Positions 18,645-29,400 are shown, numbered from the stretch's first letter. The stretch: DNA of 64,000 nt from Clostridium sardiniense (GCF_016907995.1 NZ_JAFBDA010000011.1:61669-125668); one strand, 5' to 3'. The notes: generated from the letters alone by a model not told the origin. Program-made: numbers and translations.

Positions 18645-20687
18645 ATGTCAAAAATTAGAGTACATGAATTAGCAAAAGAATTAGGTATAAGTTCAAAGGA
18701 ACTAATTGATTTATTAATGGATGAGTTCAACATAGAAGTCAAAAATCATATGAGCGTAATAGAAGACGAGGATGCAGAACTTATAAAGGAACTTTTAGGT
18801 AACATAACACCTGGAGATAATGTAGTAGAAGTCTACGAAAAAATCGCAGATGAGGAAGTTAATAAAGGACCTAAGAAAAGAAAGAAGTTTAAAAAAGGTG
18901 ATGACGCTGAAGATGATTCAGAAGAAACTGAAGCAACAACAATTGAAGTTGGTGAAACTATAACAGTTAAGGAATTGGCAGAAAAGTTAAACAAACCAAC
19001 AGCAGATGTTATTAAGACACTTATATTTACAGGGGTTATGGCAGGCATAAACCAAGAAATAGACTTTGAGACTGCTGAAAAAGTTTGTGAAAAATATGAA
19101 GTTTTAATAGAAAAGAAAGAAGAGTCAGCTGAACTTGATGTAGTTGAAGTTGAAGAAGATAGTGAAGAGAATCTTCAAAAGAGACCACCAATTATAACAG
19201 TAATGGGTCACGTTGACCACGGTAAGACATCTTTATTAGATGCTATAAGAAAAGCTAAGGTTACTGCGACTGAAGCAGGAGGAATAACTCAACATATAGG
19301 TGCTTATACTGTTAATGTAAATGGAGAGGAAATTACTTTCTTAGATACTCCAGGACATGAAGCTTTCACAGCGATGAGAGCAAGAGGAGCACAAATAACT
19401 GATGTAGTTATTTTAGTTGTTGCTGCAGATGATGGTATAATGCCACAAACAAAAGAAGCTATAAATCACTGTAAAGCTGCTGGAGTGCCTATGGTTGTTG
19501 CAATAAACAAAATTGACAGACCAAATGCAAACATTGATAGAGTTAAACAAGAATTAACAGAACATGGTTTAGTAGCAGAAGACTGGGGTGGAGATACAGT
19601 TTGTGTTCCAGTTTCAGCAAAGCAAGGTGAAGGAATAGATACTTTACTTGAAATGGTACTTTTAACTTCAGAAATGTTAGAATTAAAAGCTAATCCAGAT
19701 AGAAAAGCAAAAGGTACTGTAATAGAAGCTAAACTTGATAAAGGCAGAGGTGCAGTTGCAAGTTTACTTGTTCAAAATGGTACACTACATGTTGGAGATT
19801 CAATATTAGTTGGAGCAACTTACGGAAGAATAAGAGCTATGTTTGATGATACAGGTAAAAAGATAAAATCAGCAGGCCCATCAATACCAGTTGAAATATT
19901 AGGACTTTCAGAAGTACCAGCTGCAGGAGATAGATTTAATCAAGTTAAAGATGAAAAAACTGCAAGAAATATGGCTGAAATCAGAAAAGAAAAAGATAAA
20001 ACTGATAGCCTAAATGCTAGACATAGAGTTTCACTTGAAGATCTATACAGCCAAATAAAAGAAGGTACTGTAAAAGAACTTGATATAGTTGTAAAAGCAG
20101 ACGTTCAGGGGTCAGTTGAAGCTATAAGACAATCACTTGAAAAATTATCAACAGATGATGTTAAGGTAAGAGTAATACACGGTGGTGTTGGAGCAATAAC
20201 AGAAACAGATATATCATTAGCAACTGCATCAAATGCTATAGTAATAGGATTTAACGTAAGACCTGATTCAAATTCAGTCGCAGCAGCTGAAAGAGACGGC
20301 GTAGATGTTAAGACTTACAGAATAATCTATGATGCAATAGAAGATGTTAAATCAGCTATGATAGGAATGCTTGAACCTGAATACAAAGAAGTTATTTTAG
20401 GTAAAGCAGAAGTTAGAGAAACTTACAAAATATCAAGTGTAGGAACAATAGCTGGATGCTATGTATTAGATGGAAAAATTACGAGAAATTCAGACATAAG
20501 AGTAATTAGAGATGGTATTGTAGTGTTTGAATCAACTTTAGCTTCATTAAAGAGATTTAAAGATGATGCTAAGGAAGTTAGAAGCGGATATGAATGTGGT
20601 TTAAGCGTTGAGAAATTTAACGACCTTAAAGAAGGAGATATCATAGAAGCATACACTATGGAAGCCATTGTAAGAAAAGAACTTTAA
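18645..20687 (+). CDS. infB: translation initiation factor IF-2
   Basis: GTPase that brings fMet-tRNA to the 30S P site and promotes subunit joining. It has 680 residues. Two small IF2-N domains occur (about 1-55 and 100-155, the second [17 protein letters not shown]), joined by a short lysine/acidic linker. The GTPase domain starts [12 protein letters not shown] near residue 187, with [15 protein letters not shown] and NKIDRP, followed by domains II-IV. Shorter N-terminus than enterobacterial IF2. GGGGGTGA lies upstream of the ATG. Confidence 0.97.
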   Translation: MSKIRVHELAKELGISSKELIDLLMDEFNIEVKNHMSVIEDEDAELIKELLGNITPGDNVVEVYEKIADEEVNKGPKKRKKFKKGDDAEDDSEETEATTIEVGETITVKELAEKLNKPTADVIKTLIFTGVMAGINQEIDFETAEKVCEKYEVLIEKKEESAELDVVEVEEDSEENLQKRPPIITVMGHVDHGKTSLLDAIRKAKVTATEAGGITQHIGAYTVNVNGEEITFLDTPGHEAFTAMRARGAQITDVVILVVAADDGIMPQTKEAINHCKAAGVPMVVAINKIDRPNANIDRVKQELTEHGLVAEDWGGDTVCVPVSAKQGEGIDTLLEMVLLTSEMLELKANPDRKAKGTVIEAKLDKGRGAVASLLVQNGTLHVGDSILVGATYGRIRAMFDDTGKKIKSAGPSIPVEILGLSEVPAAGDRFNQVKDEKTARNMAEIRKEKDKTDSLNARHRVSLEDLYSQIKEGTVKELDIVVKADVQGSVEAIRQSLEKLSTDDVKVRVIHGGVGAITETDISLATASNAIVIGFNVRPDSNSVAAAERDGVDVKTYRIIYDAIEDVKSAMIGMLEPEYKEVILGKAEVRETYKISSVGTIAGCYVLDGKITRNSDIRVIRDGIVVFESTLASLKRFKDDAKEVRSGYECGLSVEKFNDLKEGDIIEAYTMEAIVRKEL

Positions 20688-20706
20688 TTTTTAAGAGGTG
20701 ATATAG

Positions 20707-21057
20707 ATGGCTAATTATAGAGGTGGAAGAATAAACGAAGAAGTTAAAAAAGTAGTAAGTACCTTAATTCAAAATGAAATAAAAGATCCAAGATTAACTG
20801 CTATGATTTCTGTAACAGCAGTTGAAGTTACTAGGGATCTAGGTTATGCTAAAGTATTTGTAAGTATATTTGCAAATAGTGAAGAAGAAAAAGAAAATAA
20901 CTTAAAGGCATTAAAGGGTGCAAGTAGCTTTATTAGAAGAGAAGTTGGGCGTAAGGTGAAATTAAGAGTTACTCCTCAAATAATTTTTGAATTAGATGAA
21001 TCAATTGATTATGGAATGAAAATTGATGGACTAATAAGAAAATCTAAGGAGCAATAA
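20707..21057 (+). CDS. rbfA: 30S ribosome-binding factor A
   Basis: KH-fold 30S maturation factor that acts at helix 1 of 16S rRNA and supports growth in the cold. It has 116 residues. Motifs are RINEEVKKVVSTLIQNEIKDPR and KVFVSIF. AAGAGGTGAT lies just before the ATG. The stop is one base from the nrnA start, so translation is probably coupled. Confidence 0.96.
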   Translation: MANYRGGRINEEVKKVVSTLIQNEIKDPRLTAMISVTAVEVTRDLGYAKVFVSIFANSEEEKENNLKALKGASSFIRREVGRKVKLRVTPQIIFELDESIDYGMKIDGLIRKSKEQ

Positions 21058-21058
21058 A

Positions 21059-22045
21059 ATGGCACTTAAAGATATAAAAAAAATTATCATTGAGGCTAAT
21101 AAAATTGGAATTACTTTTCATACTTCACCAGATGGAGATGCAATTGGAAGTGCATTAGGACTTCTTAATGGATTAAGAGAACTTGGAAAAGATGTATATA
21201 TAATTTCAAAAGATAAAATTTCTGAAAATCTTGCATTTCTTCCATATTCAGAAGAAGTAACTGGAGAAACAATAGATCCTAAAGAAGGTACTGATTTAGT
21301 TATAGTACTAGATTGTGGTAATGTTGAAAGAATTTCAGCAAATCTTTCAGGATTTTCTGGAATGGTAATTAATATAGACCACCATGTATCTAATGATAGA
21401 TATGGGTTTATAAATTATATTGATACTACAGCGGCAGCTACGGCTGAAATAGTATTCTTATTATTAAAAGAAATGGGATATGAATTCTCTGTTAAGGAAG
21501 AAATATTAGAGAGAATAGGAAGATGTCTTTACACTTCATTAGTTACAGACACAGGATCATTTAGGCATTCTAACGTTACGAAAAGAACACATGAGATTGC
21601 AGGTATGCTAATTGGAGTTGGAGTTGACAATTCTAAGATATACAATAGTTTATTTGATAATAGAAATATAAATAAATTAAATCTTATGGGATATGCCTTC
21701 CAAAATGCTAAACTTTATTTTGATGGTAAAGTTGTAGTTACAGTTTTAGATAATGACTCTCTTAAAAAATTTGATGCTGAAAAAGAAGATACATCTGATA
21801 TAATTGGAAATCTTTTAAGTATTAAAACAGTTGAAGTTGCAGTTCTATTAAAGGAAGTTGAAGAAGGTATTAAAGCAAGTCTTAGATCAAAATATGATTT
21901 TGATGTTAGAAAGATTGCTGAGACATTTGGTGGTGGTGGACACCCAAAAGCTTCAGGACTTATGCAAAGAGGAGTTATGCTTCAAATTGCAAAAGATAAT
22001 ATTTTAAAAGCTATTGAAAGAGAGATAGACCTATGCAAGGAGTAA
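21059..22045 (+). CDS. nrnA: DHH/DHHA1 oligoribonuclease/pAp phosphatase NrnA
   Basis: Degrades 2-5-mer nanoRNAs and dephosphorylates 3'-phosphoadenosine 5'-phosphate. It has 328 residues. Metal motifs are SPDGDAIGSALG, VLDCGN and the DHH box IDHHVSND; the DHHA1 motif near the C-terminus is GGGGHPKASG. It lies between rbfA and truB, a conserved clostridial position, and overlaps truB by 13 bases. Confidence 0.94.
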   Translation: MALKDIKKIIIEANKIGITFHTSPDGDAIGSALGLLNGLRELGKDVYIISKDKISENLAFLPYSEEVTGETIDPKEGTDLVIVLDCGNVERISANLSGFSGMVINIDHHVSNDRYGFINYIDTTAAATAEIVFLLLKEMGYEFSVKEEILERIGRCLYTSLVTDTGSFRHSNVTKRTHEIAGMLIGVGVDNSKIYNSLFDNRNINKLNLMGYAFQNAKLYFDGKVVVTVLDNDSLKKFDAEKEDTSDIIGNLLSIKTVEVAVLLKEVEEGIKASLRSKYDFDVRKIAETFGGGGHPKASGLMQRGVMLQIAKDNILKAIEREIDLCKE

Positions 22046-22908
22046 TAAATGTTTTTAAAAATTCTGGAATGACATCTTTTGATGTGGTTAGAAAAATTAA
22101 AAAAATTGCTCGTGAAAGAAAAGTTGGTCATACTGGGACATTAGATCCGGAAGCATTTGGAGTGCTTCCGGTATGTCTAGGTAAAGCTACTAAAATAATA
22201 GATTATATTATGACAGCGCCTAAAACATATAAGGTAATATTTTCTTTAGGTTTTAAGACAACAACATATGATCTAGAGGGGGAGGTTCTTGACAGAAAGG
22301 ATATTTCTCATCTTAATGAAAATGAAATTTTAGAAGTTATTAACTCTTTCAAAGGTACATATAGTCAGATTCCACCGATGTATTCAGCACTCAAAAAAGA
22401 TGGAGTTAGACTCTATGAACTAGCAAGAAAAGGCATTGAAATTGAGAGAGAAGGTAGAAATATAACAATTTTTGATATAAAAGATGTTAGTATGAATCTT
22501 CCGGAAATTACAATGACAGTAACTTGCTCAAAGGGAACGTATATAAGAAGTTTGTGTTATGATATCGGAGAAAAGCTTAATGTATACGGAACTATGGTTA
22601 ATTTAAGAAGAACAGCTACTTCGATTTTTAAAGAAGAAGATAGTGTAAATATAGATTTGTTGACAGAAGATAATATTGAAGAATATTTAATACCTATTGA
22701 GGATGCTTTAGAGGCGTATCCTAAAACAATAATAAATAATAAATTTAGAAATCTTCTTATAAATGGTGCAAGAGTTTATGATAGGAGATTACTAAAGGAT
22801 AATATTGAAAATAATATATTGTATAGGGTTTATGATGAAGACAATATTTTCATTGGTCTTGGCATTAAAGATAAAGATGGGTTTAAGTTAGAAAAGTTAT
22901 TAATGTAG
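22033..22908 (+). CDS. truB: tRNA pseudouridine(55) synthase
   Basis: Makes the universal pseudouridine 55 in the T-loop of tRNAs. It has 291 residues. The catalytic motif GHTGTLDPEAFGVLPVCLG contains the nucleophilic Asp; KTYKVIF and CSKGTYIRSLCYDIG are further TruB signatures. The ATG lies within the end of nrnA, and its Shine-Dalgarno sequence is weak, so it probably relies on translational coupling. Confidence 0.96.
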   Translation: MQGVINVFKNSGMTSFDVVRKIKKIARERKVGHTGTLDPEAFGVLPVCLGKATKIIDYIMTAPKTYKVIFSLGFKTTTYDLEGEVLDRKDISHLNENEILEVINSFKGTYSQIPPMYSALKKDGVRLYELARKGIEIEREGRNITIFDIKDVSMNLPEITMTVTCSKGTYIRSLCYDIGEKLNVYGTMVNLRRTATSIFKEEDSVNIDLLTEDNIEEYLIPIEDALEAYPKTIINNKFRNLLINGARVYDRRLLKDNIENNILYRVYDEDNIFIGLGIKDKDGFKLEKLLM

Positions 22909-22930
22909 CTTAGGAGAAGACTAAAACGAT

Positions 22931-23857
22931 ATGAAGGTAGTGGATGGAAAAATAACTAACAAAAATGATGAGTACTATGTTGCACTTGGAAGTTTTGATG
23001 GTTTACATAAAGGACATTTATCATTAATTCATAAGTGTATAGAACTTGCAAAAGAAACTAATTCTAAAAGTATGGTATTTACATTTAGTAATCATCCAAG
23101 AACAGTTATAAATCCAAGTATAAAAATGAAGTATCTGATGGATAATATAGAAAAAGTAGATATTTTAAAAAAAGAGGGGATAGATAAAGTTGTTCTTAGA
23201 AAATTTAATAAAGAATTTATGGAACTATCACCAGAAGGTTTTATAAAAAGACTTTGCAATGATTACAATATTAAAGGTATAGTTGTTGGATTTAACTATA
23301 GATTTGGATATAAAAATTTAGGAGATACCAATCTTTTAAGAGAACTATCAATAAAGTATAACTATAAACTAGAAGTAATAGCACCTTTATTACATAATGA
23401 AGATGTTGTAAGTAGTACTAGAATTAGAAATGCTTTGAAAGATGGAGAAATTAGTGAGGCTAATAAAATGTTAACTAGAGCTTATAGTTTAAGTGGAATA
23501 GTTGAATATGGCAGACAGATTGGAAGGACTATTGGATTCCCAACTGCAAATCTAAAATTTGGAGAAGAAAAAATCATTCCAAATACTGGTGTATACTATA
23601 CAAATGTTAGATGGGAAAATAATATTTATAAAGGAATAACTTCTGTTGGAAGTAATCCAACCGTAAATGGTAAGAGGTTAACAGTTGAAACATTTATATT
23701 AGATTTTCATCAGGATATTTATGATGATGAAATAGTAGTATACTTTATAGAAAAAATTAGGAATGAAAAAAGATTTGATTCTATTGATTGTTTAAAAGAG
23801 CAATTAAAAAAGGATGAAGAATATGCGAAATCAAAAGAATTAGCTGTTATTATATAA
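22931..23857 (+). CDS. ribF: bifunctional riboflavin kinase/FAD synthetase
   Basis: Converts riboflavin to FMN and then FAD. It has 308 residues, full length. The N-terminal nucleotidyltransferase half contains GSFDGLHKGHLSL and STRIRNAL; the C-terminal flavokinase half contains GRQIGRTIGFPTANL and GVYYTNV. Last gene of the nusA operon before the independent rpsO promoter. Confidence 0.96.
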   Translation: MKVVDGKITNKNDEYYVALGSFDGLHKGHLSLIHKCIELAKETNSKSMVFTFSNHPRTVINPSIKMKYLMDNIEKVDILKKEGIDKVVLRKFNKEFMELSPEGFIKRLCNDYNIKGIVVGFNYRFGYKNLGDTNLLRELSIKYNYKLEVIAPLLHNEDVVSSTRIRNALKDGEISEANKMLTRAYSLSGIVEYGRQIGRTIGFPTANLKFGEEKIIPNTGVYYTNVRWENNIYKGITSVGSNPTVNGKRLTVETFILDFHQDIYDDEIVVYFIEKIRNEKRFDSIDCLKEQLKKDEEYAKSKELAVII

Positions 23858-23863
23858 ATATTA

Positions 23864-23892
23864 TTTACAACATTACATTGTTTTGTTATAAT
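23864..23892 (+). promoter_or_regulatory. sigma-A promoter of rpsO
   Basis: TTTACA, 17-base spacer, consensus TATAAT. The predicted start is near 23899, giving a leader of about 75 bases. Confidence 0.85.
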
Positions 23893-23898
23893 AATAGC

Positions 23899-23958
23899 GG
23901 AAACCTAGTCCTATGTTCTAAGGTGCCATCTTATTACATGGAACTAAGGGGATATTTT
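23899..23958 (+). promoter_or_regulatory. structured rpsO leader, candidate S15 autoregulatory element
   Basis: A long stem pairs 23904-23916 with 23936-23949, with one bulge and few mismatches, and ends just before the GGAGGTG of rpsO. Autoregulation of S15 through leader RNA is established in several bacterial groups with different RNA folds. Assignment here is inference from position and structure. Confidence 0.55.
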
Positions 23959-23972
23959 ACGGAGGTGTAATT

Positions 23973-24236
23973 ATGGAAAAGGCAAGAAAGCAAGAAATAA
24001 TTAAAGAATTTGGAAGAAGTGAACACGATACAGGATCAGCAGAAGTTCAAATCGCATTATTAAGCGAAAGAATTAATGAGTTAACTGGACATTTAAAAGT
24101 TCACAAGAAAGACCACCACTCAAGAAGAGGACTATTAATGATGGTTGGACAAAGAAGAGGTCTTTTAAATTACTTAGCAAAGCAAGATATCGAAAGATAC
24201 AGAGCTATAATTAAAAAATTAGGTTTAAGAAGATAG
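23973..24236 (+). CDS. rpsO: 30S ribosomal protein S15
   Basis: Primary 16S rRNA-binding protein of the platform. It has 87 residues, normal size. Motifs are [18 protein letters not shown] and [15 protein letters not shown], carrying the rRNA-binding residues. Its own promoter and terminator flank it. It precedes pnp, the usual arrangement. Confidence 0.98.
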   Translation: MEKARKQEIIKEFGRSEHDTGSAEVQIALLSERINELTGHLKVHKKDHHSRRGLLMMVGQRRGLLNYLAKQDIERYRAIIKKLGLRR

Positions 24237-24237
24237 C

Positions 24238-24267
24238 TTAGAGCGGTTAAAACCGCTCTATTATTTT
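24238..24267 (+). terminator. rpsO terminator
   Basis: TAGAGCGGTT pairs with AACCGCTCTA, followed by TTATTTT. No clear promoter follows before pnp, so read-through is likely. Confidence 0.85.
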
Positions 24268-24314
24268 AAAGTCGTTAGAAAAATTTGTAAATGGAAACGA
24301 AAGGAGGTCCCTTT

Positions 24315-26423
24315 ATGAGGAACACACTTAGTACAGTAGTAGCTGGAAGAGAGATGAAAGTCGAATTTGGCGATTTTGGTATGTTATCAAATGCAGCTAT
24401 ATTAATGAGCTACGGTGATACTGTAATATTAACTAATGTAAATAAATCAGAAGAACCAAGAGATGGAATTGATTTCTTCCCTTTAAGCGTTGAGTATGAA
24501 GAGAGATTATACGCTGTTGGTAAGATACCTGGAGGGTTTATAAAAAGAGAAGGAAGACCATCAGAAAAAGCAATTCTTCATGGAAGAGCAGTTGACAGAA
24601 CAATAAGACCGTTATTTCCTAAAGGATATAGAAATGATGTTCAAGTTGTTTGTACAGTTGTTTCAGTTGAAAAGGACAATATACCTGAAATATTAGCAAT
24701 TAATGCAGCATCAATGGGATTATGTTTATCAAGTATACCATATAATATTCCGGTTGCAGGAGTTCAAGTAGGATTAATAGGTGATGAATTTATTTTAAAT
24801 CCAACTTCAGAACAAAGAGAAGAGAGTATACTTGACCTTACGGTTTGTTCTACAAAAGAAAAGGTTATGATGATTGAAGCTGGTGGTAATGAAATACCAG
24901 AAGATACTATGATAGCAGCTATTGAATTTGGATTTAATTCATGTAAGCAAATAATAGCATTCCAAGAAGAAGCTATGGCTAAATTTGGTAAGGCTAAAGA
25001 AGATGCAATTTTATTTAAAGTAGATGAAGAAGTAGAAAAAGATGTAAAAGCTTTTGCTAGCGATATGGTAAAAGAAGCAATGTATATCATGGATAAAGAT
25101 GAAAGAAATATTGCTATGGATGAAGTAAATAAAAAAGTATTTGCTGAATTCGAAGAAAAGCATGAAGGTAAAGAAGGAGATATAAAAGAAATTCTTTATA
25201 CAATGCAAAAAGCAGTTGTAAGACAAATGCTTTTAAAAGATAAGAGAAGACCAGATGGAAGAGCTTTCGATCAAATAAGACAACTTGGATGTGAAGTTGG
25301 AATATTACCAAGAACTCATGGTACAGGATTATTTACAAGAGGATTAACTCAAGTAATGACAGTTGCTACTTTAGGTTCAGTTGGAGATATTCAAATTTTA
25401 GATGGGATAGATGAAGCAGAATCAAAGAGATATATGCATCATTATAATTTCCCAGCATATAGCGTTGGTGAAGTTAGACCACTTAGGGGACCAGGAAGAA
25501 GAGAAATTGGTCACGGAGCACTTGCAGAAAGAGCACTTGAACCATTAATACCTTCAGAAGAAGAATTTCCATATACTATTAGATTAGTATCAGAAGTATT
25601 AAGTTCAAATGGATCAACATCACAAGCTTCAGTTTGTGGATCAACATTAGCATTATTAGATGCTGGAGTTCCAATAAAGAGACCAGCTGCAGGTATTGCA
25701 ATGGGACTTATAACATCAGAGGATTTAACTGAAGAAGAAGTATTAACAGATATTCAAGGAATAGAAGATTTCTTTGGAGATATGGACTTTAAGGTTGCGG
25801 GAACTGAAAAAGGTATTACTTCAATACAAGTTGATACAAAGCTTAAAGGATTAAGTTTTAATGTTGTGAATACTGCAATAAAAAATGCAAGAAAAGCTAG
25901 AATGGTTATTTTAGATAAGATAAATGAGTGTATAGCAGAACCAAGAAAAGATGTTTCAAAGTATGCACCAAAGACATCAATAATTAAAATTGATCCAGAA
26001 AAGATAAGAGATGTTATAGGAGCCGGCGGAAAGGTTATTAATAAAATAATCGAAGATACTGGAGTTAAGATAGACATAAAAGAGGATGGAACTGTATTTG
26101 TATCTTCTGTAGATCATGAAGGTGTAAATGAAGCTTTAAAGATAATCGAAGGATTAACAAAGGAAGTTAAAGCTGGAGAGGTTTATTTAGGAAAGGTAAC
26201 TAAAATAGCGACATTTGGAGCCTTCGTAGAAATTCTTCCTAATAAAGAAGGCTTAGTTCATATTTCAAAACTTGATAAGAATAGAGTAAATAAAGTTGAA
26301 GATATAGTTTCAGTTGGAGATGAAATTCTCGTTAAAGTAACAGAAATTGATAATCAAGGCAGAATAAATCTTTCAAGAAAAGATGCATTACAAGATAATG
26401 AAGAAGAAAAAGAAGATAAGTAA
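24315..26423 (+). CDS. pnp: polyribonucleotide nucleotidyltransferase
   Basis: Phosphorolytic 3'-5' exoribonuclease of mRNA decay. It has 702 residues. Two RNase PH domains (the first with [19 protein letters not shown], the second with [14 protein letters not shown] and [12 protein letters not shown]) are followed by a KH domain ([15 protein letters not shown]) and an S1 domain ([17 protein letters not shown]). The in-frame ATG at 24291 would precede the AAGGAGGT; ATG 24315 is 6 bases after it and gives the correct N-terminus. Confidence 0.97.
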   Translation: MRNTLSTVVAGREMKVEFGDFGMLSNAAILMSYGDTVILTNVNKSEEPRDGIDFFPLSVEYEERLYAVGKIPGGFIKREGRPSEKAILHGRAVDRTIRPLFPKGYRNDVQVVCTVVSVEKDNIPEILAINAASMGLCLSSIPYNIPVAGVQVGLIGDEFILNPTSEQREESILDLTVCSTKEKVMMIEAGGNEIPEDTMIAAIEFGFNSCKQIIAFQEEAMAKFGKAKEDAILFKVDEEVEKDVKAFASDMVKEAMYIMDKDERNIAMDEVNKKVFAEFEEKHEGKEGDIKEILYTMQKAVVRQMLLKDKRRPDGRAFDQIRQLGCEVGILPRTHGTGLFTRGLTQVMTVATLGSVGDIQILDGIDEAESKRYMHHYNFPAYSVGEVRPLRGPGRREIGHGALAERALEPLIPSEEEFPYTIRLVSEVLSSNGSTSQASVCGSTLALLDAGVPIKRPAAGIAMGLITSEDLTEEEVLTDIQGIEDFFGDMDFKVAGTEKGITSIQVDTKLKGLSFNVVNTAIKNARKARMVILDKINECIAEPRKDVSKYAPKTSIIKIDPEKIRDVIGAGGKVINKIIEDTGVKIDIKEDGTVFVSSVDHEGVNEALKIIEGLTKEVKAGEVYLGKVTKIATFGAFVEILPNKEGLVHISKLDKNRVNKVEDIVSVGDEILVKVTEIDNQGRINLSRKDALQDNEEEKEDK

Positions 26424-26426
26424 TAC

Positions 26427-26455
26427 TAAAAGGGCAATGTTATTGCCTTTTTTTT
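26427..26455 (+). terminator. pnp terminator
   Basis: AAAGGGCAAT pairs with ATTGCCTTT around GTT, then a run of T. Confidence 0.85.
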
Positions 26456-26472
26456 ACTAAGAGGAGGCTTTT

Positions 26473-27780
26473 ATGCATAAGATTTTTACACTAGAAAATG
26501 GGCTTAGAATTGTAACAGAAAAACTAGATGGGGTTAATTCGGTTAGTGTAGGAGTAATGATTCAAAATGGATCAAGAAATGAGAGTGAGAAGCTAAATGG
26601 TATCTCTCATTTTATTGAGCATATGTTTTTTAAAGGTACCTATAAAAGAACAGCAAAAGAAATAGCAGAAGAAATTGAAAATGTTGGTGGCCAAATAAAT
26701 GCATTTACTAGCAAAGAGGCTACTTGTTATTATATAAAAACCCTTAGTACACATTTGGATATTTCATTAGATGTACTATCAGATATGCTTTTAAATTCAA
26801 AATTTGATGAGAATGATATTGAAAAGGAAAAGGGAGTAGTAATTGAAGAAATAAATATGAGTGAAGATAATCCAGAAGATGTTTTAGATAATATTCATTC
26901 AAAAGCTTCATTTGAAGGAAATTCTCTTTCATATCCAATACTAGGAACTATCGATAAAATTAAAAGTTTAAAAAGAGAAGATATAATTAATTTTATAAAT
27001 GAGAAATATACTCCTTACAATTCAGTTATATCTATCTGTGGTAAGTTTGATGAAGAAGAGATTATTAATTTGGTAGGGGAATTCTTCGGAAAGTGGAAGA
27101 GTAAAGAAAAATATACACCTATTTATGAAGGAACTGATATTAAGAAAAATTCAATTTTTCTTAAAAAAGAGATTGAACAATTACATATTGATTTAGGACT
27201 TCAAGGATTACCATTTGGTGATGATAGAGGATATGCACTAGTTCTTCTTAATAATATTTTAGGTGGAGGAGCTTCATCTATTTTATTTCAAAAGGTTCGT
27301 GAAGAGTTAGGTCTTTGTTATGTAATTTACTCTTACATACAGCCATTTCAAAATGCAGGCTTAATAAACATATATGTTGGATTAAGTAAAGAATATGCAG
27401 ATAAAGCTCTAGAGGTTATAAAAAGAGAACTTGAGAAATTTGTAGAAGATGGGATAACTGAAGAACAACTTAGAATAAATAAAGAAAAAATAAAAGCAAA
27501 TTATATATTAGGGTTAGAAAGTACCAGCTCAAAAATGTTTGCTAATTCAAAATCTTTATTGTTTAGAAATGAGATTAGAACAGAAGAAGAAGTTATTGAG
27601 AAAATAGATAATATAAGTAAAGCAGACATAGATTATGTTCTTAAAAATTGTTTCGGAAAAGGTATTATGAATACTTCTTATGTTGGAAGTGAAATTGATA
27701 AGGATTATTTAGATTCCTTTATTTATAAATCAAAAGAAGCCTATGATAATTCTAGAAAATCAACTAAAAGTAAGTTATAA
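26473..27780 (+). CDS. M16 family zinc peptidase (YmxG/MlpA type)
   Basis: Insulinase-family peptidase of 435 residues. The inverted zinc motif HFIEH (His46, Glu49, His50) is intact, with the third ligand Glu in the VVIEEINMSE region. The C-terminal inactive-repeat signature is RYGL-like around LGGGASSILFQKVREELGLCY. The family ranges from mitochondrial-processing-like enzymes to B. subtilis MlpA; the physiological substrate here is unknown. GAGGAGG lies upstream. It heads the ymxG-ymxH-aspartokinase-tepA-spoIIIE order known from Bacillus. Confidence 0.93.
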   Translation: MHKIFTLENGLRIVTEKLDGVNSVSVGVMIQNGSRNESEKLNGISHFIEHMFFKGTYKRTAKEIAEEIENVGGQINAFTSKEATCYYIKTLSTHLDISLDVLSDMLLNSKFDENDIEKEKGVVIEEINMSEDNPEDVLDNIHSKASFEGNSLSYPILGTIDKIKSLKREDIINFINEKYTPYNSVISICGKFDEEEIINLVGEFFGKWKSKEKYTPIYEGTDIKKNSIFLKKEIEQLHIDLGLQGLPFGDDRGYALVLLNNILGGGASSILFQKVREELGLCYVIYSYIQPFQNAGLINIYVGLSKEYADKALEVIKRELEKFVEDGITEEQLRINKEKIKANYILGLESTSSKMFANSKSLLFRNEIRTEEEVIEKIDNISKADIDYVLKNCFGKGIMNTSYVGSEIDKDYLDSFIYKSKEAYDNSRKSTKSKL

Positions 27781-27801
27781 TATTAGAAGTAATATATCTC
27801 T

Positions 27802-27837
27802 TCCCTAACTCATATATTTATTTATGAATGTTAGGGA
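27802..27837 (+). promoter_or_regulatory. hairpin covering the ymxH ribosome binding site
   Basis: TCCCTAAC (27802-27809) pairs perfectly with GTTAGGGA (27830-27837). Its 3' arm is the first part of the GGGAGGG Shine-Dalgarno sequence. No T run follows, so it is not a terminator. Confidence 0.5.
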
Positions 27838-27848
27838 GGGATTATTGT

Positions 27849-28139
27849 ATGTATGTGCAAGGCGATAAAAATATAAAATATCTTAGTGAACTTGAAAGAT
27901 ATGAGCTTATAAATATTAATGATGGAGAAAAGTATGATTATCTTCAAAACAATGACTTAGTAATTGATGATGAAGGAAATATAAAGTATCTTCTTATAGA
28001 TGCATCTTCTTCTAAATTTAGTATTTTTGGCGGGGCTAGAGAGATATTAGAAATTGACTGGAGTGCAGTACAGAAAGTTGGGGCTAAAACAATAATACTA
28101 GATGCCGATGAAAACAGCATAAAGAGGGCAAAGGTATGA
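27849..28139 (+). CDS. YlmC/YmxH family PRC-barrel protein
   Basis: Small protein of 96 residues with the YlmC/YmxH pattern: LSELERYELININDGEKYDYL, then DLVIDDEGNIKYLLI, as in PRC-barrel proteins linked to sporulation. Function unknown. An ATG at 27828 lies upstream of the GGGAGGG site; ATG 27849 is 8 bases after it and is the better start. It sits between the M16 peptidase and aspartate kinase, as in B. subtilis ymxG-ymxH. Confidence 0.85.
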   Translation: MYVQGDKNIKYLSELERYELININDGEKYDYLQNNDLVIDDEGNIKYLLIDASSSKFSIFGGAREILEIDWSAVQKVGAKTIILDADENSIKRAKV

Positions 28140-28157
28140 ATCTAAGGGGGAAAAATT

Positions 28158-29357
28158 ATGAAAATTGTAGTACAAAAGTTTGGTGGCACATCTGTATCTA
28201 CAAAAGAGAGAAGACAAAAGGTAGTTGAAAAAGTTAAAAGTGCCATTGATGAAGGATACTCTCCTGTAGTAGTAGTTTCAGCTATGGGCAGAAGTGGAGA
28301 TCCCTATGCAACAGATACACTTTTATCATTAGTTGGAGATAAGTTTAAAAACACAAATAAACTAGCATCAGACCTTTTAATGTGTTGTGGTGAACTTATA
28401 AGCTCAGTAGTTATGAGTAATGAATTATTTGATGCTGGAATTGATGCAATTCCATTAACTGGAGGACAGGCTGGTATTAAAACTGATAATGTATTTACAA
28501 ATGCAAAACATTTAGATGTTGATCCAAAGCAAATACTAGACTTTGTATCAAAAGGAAGAGTGCCAGTTGTTACTGGATTCCAAGGAATGAGTGAAGATGG
28601 ATTTTTCACAACTCTTGGAAGAGGCGGTAGCGATACTAGTGCGGCTATATTAGGAGTTGCATTAGAAGCTGAACAAATAGAAATTTATACCGATGTAGAT
28701 GGTATAATGACAGCTGATCCAAGAATAGTAAAAGATGCATCATTAATAAATGTAATAAGTTATAATGAAGTATTCCAATTAGCAGAGCAAGGTGCAAAAG
28801 TTATTCATCCAAGAGCTGTTGACATAGCTATGAAGAGTAACGTACCATTATTTATTAAAAATACAATGAGCGATGCTAAGGGAACATTAATTAATAATAA
28901 TGGAGATCTTAATAATGGTAAGATAATTACTGGTATTACTCATCAAAATGATAGAATACAAGTGAAAATTAAAGCAAAAGAAAATTTAAATAATCCAAAA
29001 TACAAGGATTTATTAAGCTTACTTGCAGCTAATAAAATAAGTTTGGATTTAATAAATATATTCCCAGAACAGCAAATTTTCACAATTGGAGAAAATAAGA
29101 AGAAAGAGCTTGAAAAGATATTAGAGGCTATAAACATAAAATATTCATTAACAGAGAACTGTAGTCAATTAGCAGTGATAGGATCACGAATGGCTGGTAT
29201 ACCAGGGGTCATTGCTAAAATAGTTAGATCATTAAATGAAAATAATATTGAAGTTTTACAAACAGCAGATTCTCATATGACTATATGGTGTTTAATACAT
29301 TCAGATAATGTGGCTGAAGCTATAAATGCGCTACATAAATCATTTGAACTATCATAA
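28158..29357 (+). CDS. dapG: aspartate kinase
   Basis: Phosphorylates aspartate as the first step to lysine, diaminopimelate, threonine and methionine. It has 399 residues. Kinase motif KFGGTSVST at the N-terminus, then GGSDTSAAIL and the DP region YTDVDGIMTADPR; two C-terminal ACT domains imply feedback control. In Bacillus the neighbouring spoVFA, spoVFB, asd and dapA are in this operon; here none is present and dapG directly follows ymxH. I call it dapG by synteny; lysC is an alternative name. Confidence 0.9.
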   Translation: MKIVVQKFGGTSVSTKERRQKVVEKVKSAIDEGYSPVVVVSAMGRSGDPYATDTLLSLVGDKFKNTNKLASDLLMCCGELISSVVMSNELFDAGIDAIPLTGGQAGIKTDNVFTNAKHLDVDPKQILDFVSKGRVPVVTGFQGMSEDGFFTTLGRGGSDTSAAILGVALEAEQIEIYTDVDGIMTADPRIVKDASLINVISYNEVFQLAEQGAKVIHPRAVDIAMKSNVPLFIKNTMSDAKGTLINNNGDLNNGKIITGITHQNDRIQVKIKAKENLNNPKYKDLLSLLAANKISLDLINIFPEQQIFTIGENKKKELEKILEAINIKYSLTENCSQLAVIGSRMAGIPGVIAKIVRSLNENNIEVLQTADSHMTIWCLIHSDNVAEAINALHKSFELS

Positions 29358-29400
29358 TAACAAAATTTAATATTTATATAAGCATAAAGTATAAAAAAAA

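Noticed and set aside
27802..27840. Intrinsic terminator between the M16 peptidase and ymxH
   Set aside because: The stem is followed by GGGATTATTG, not a T run, and its 3' arm is the ribosome binding site.
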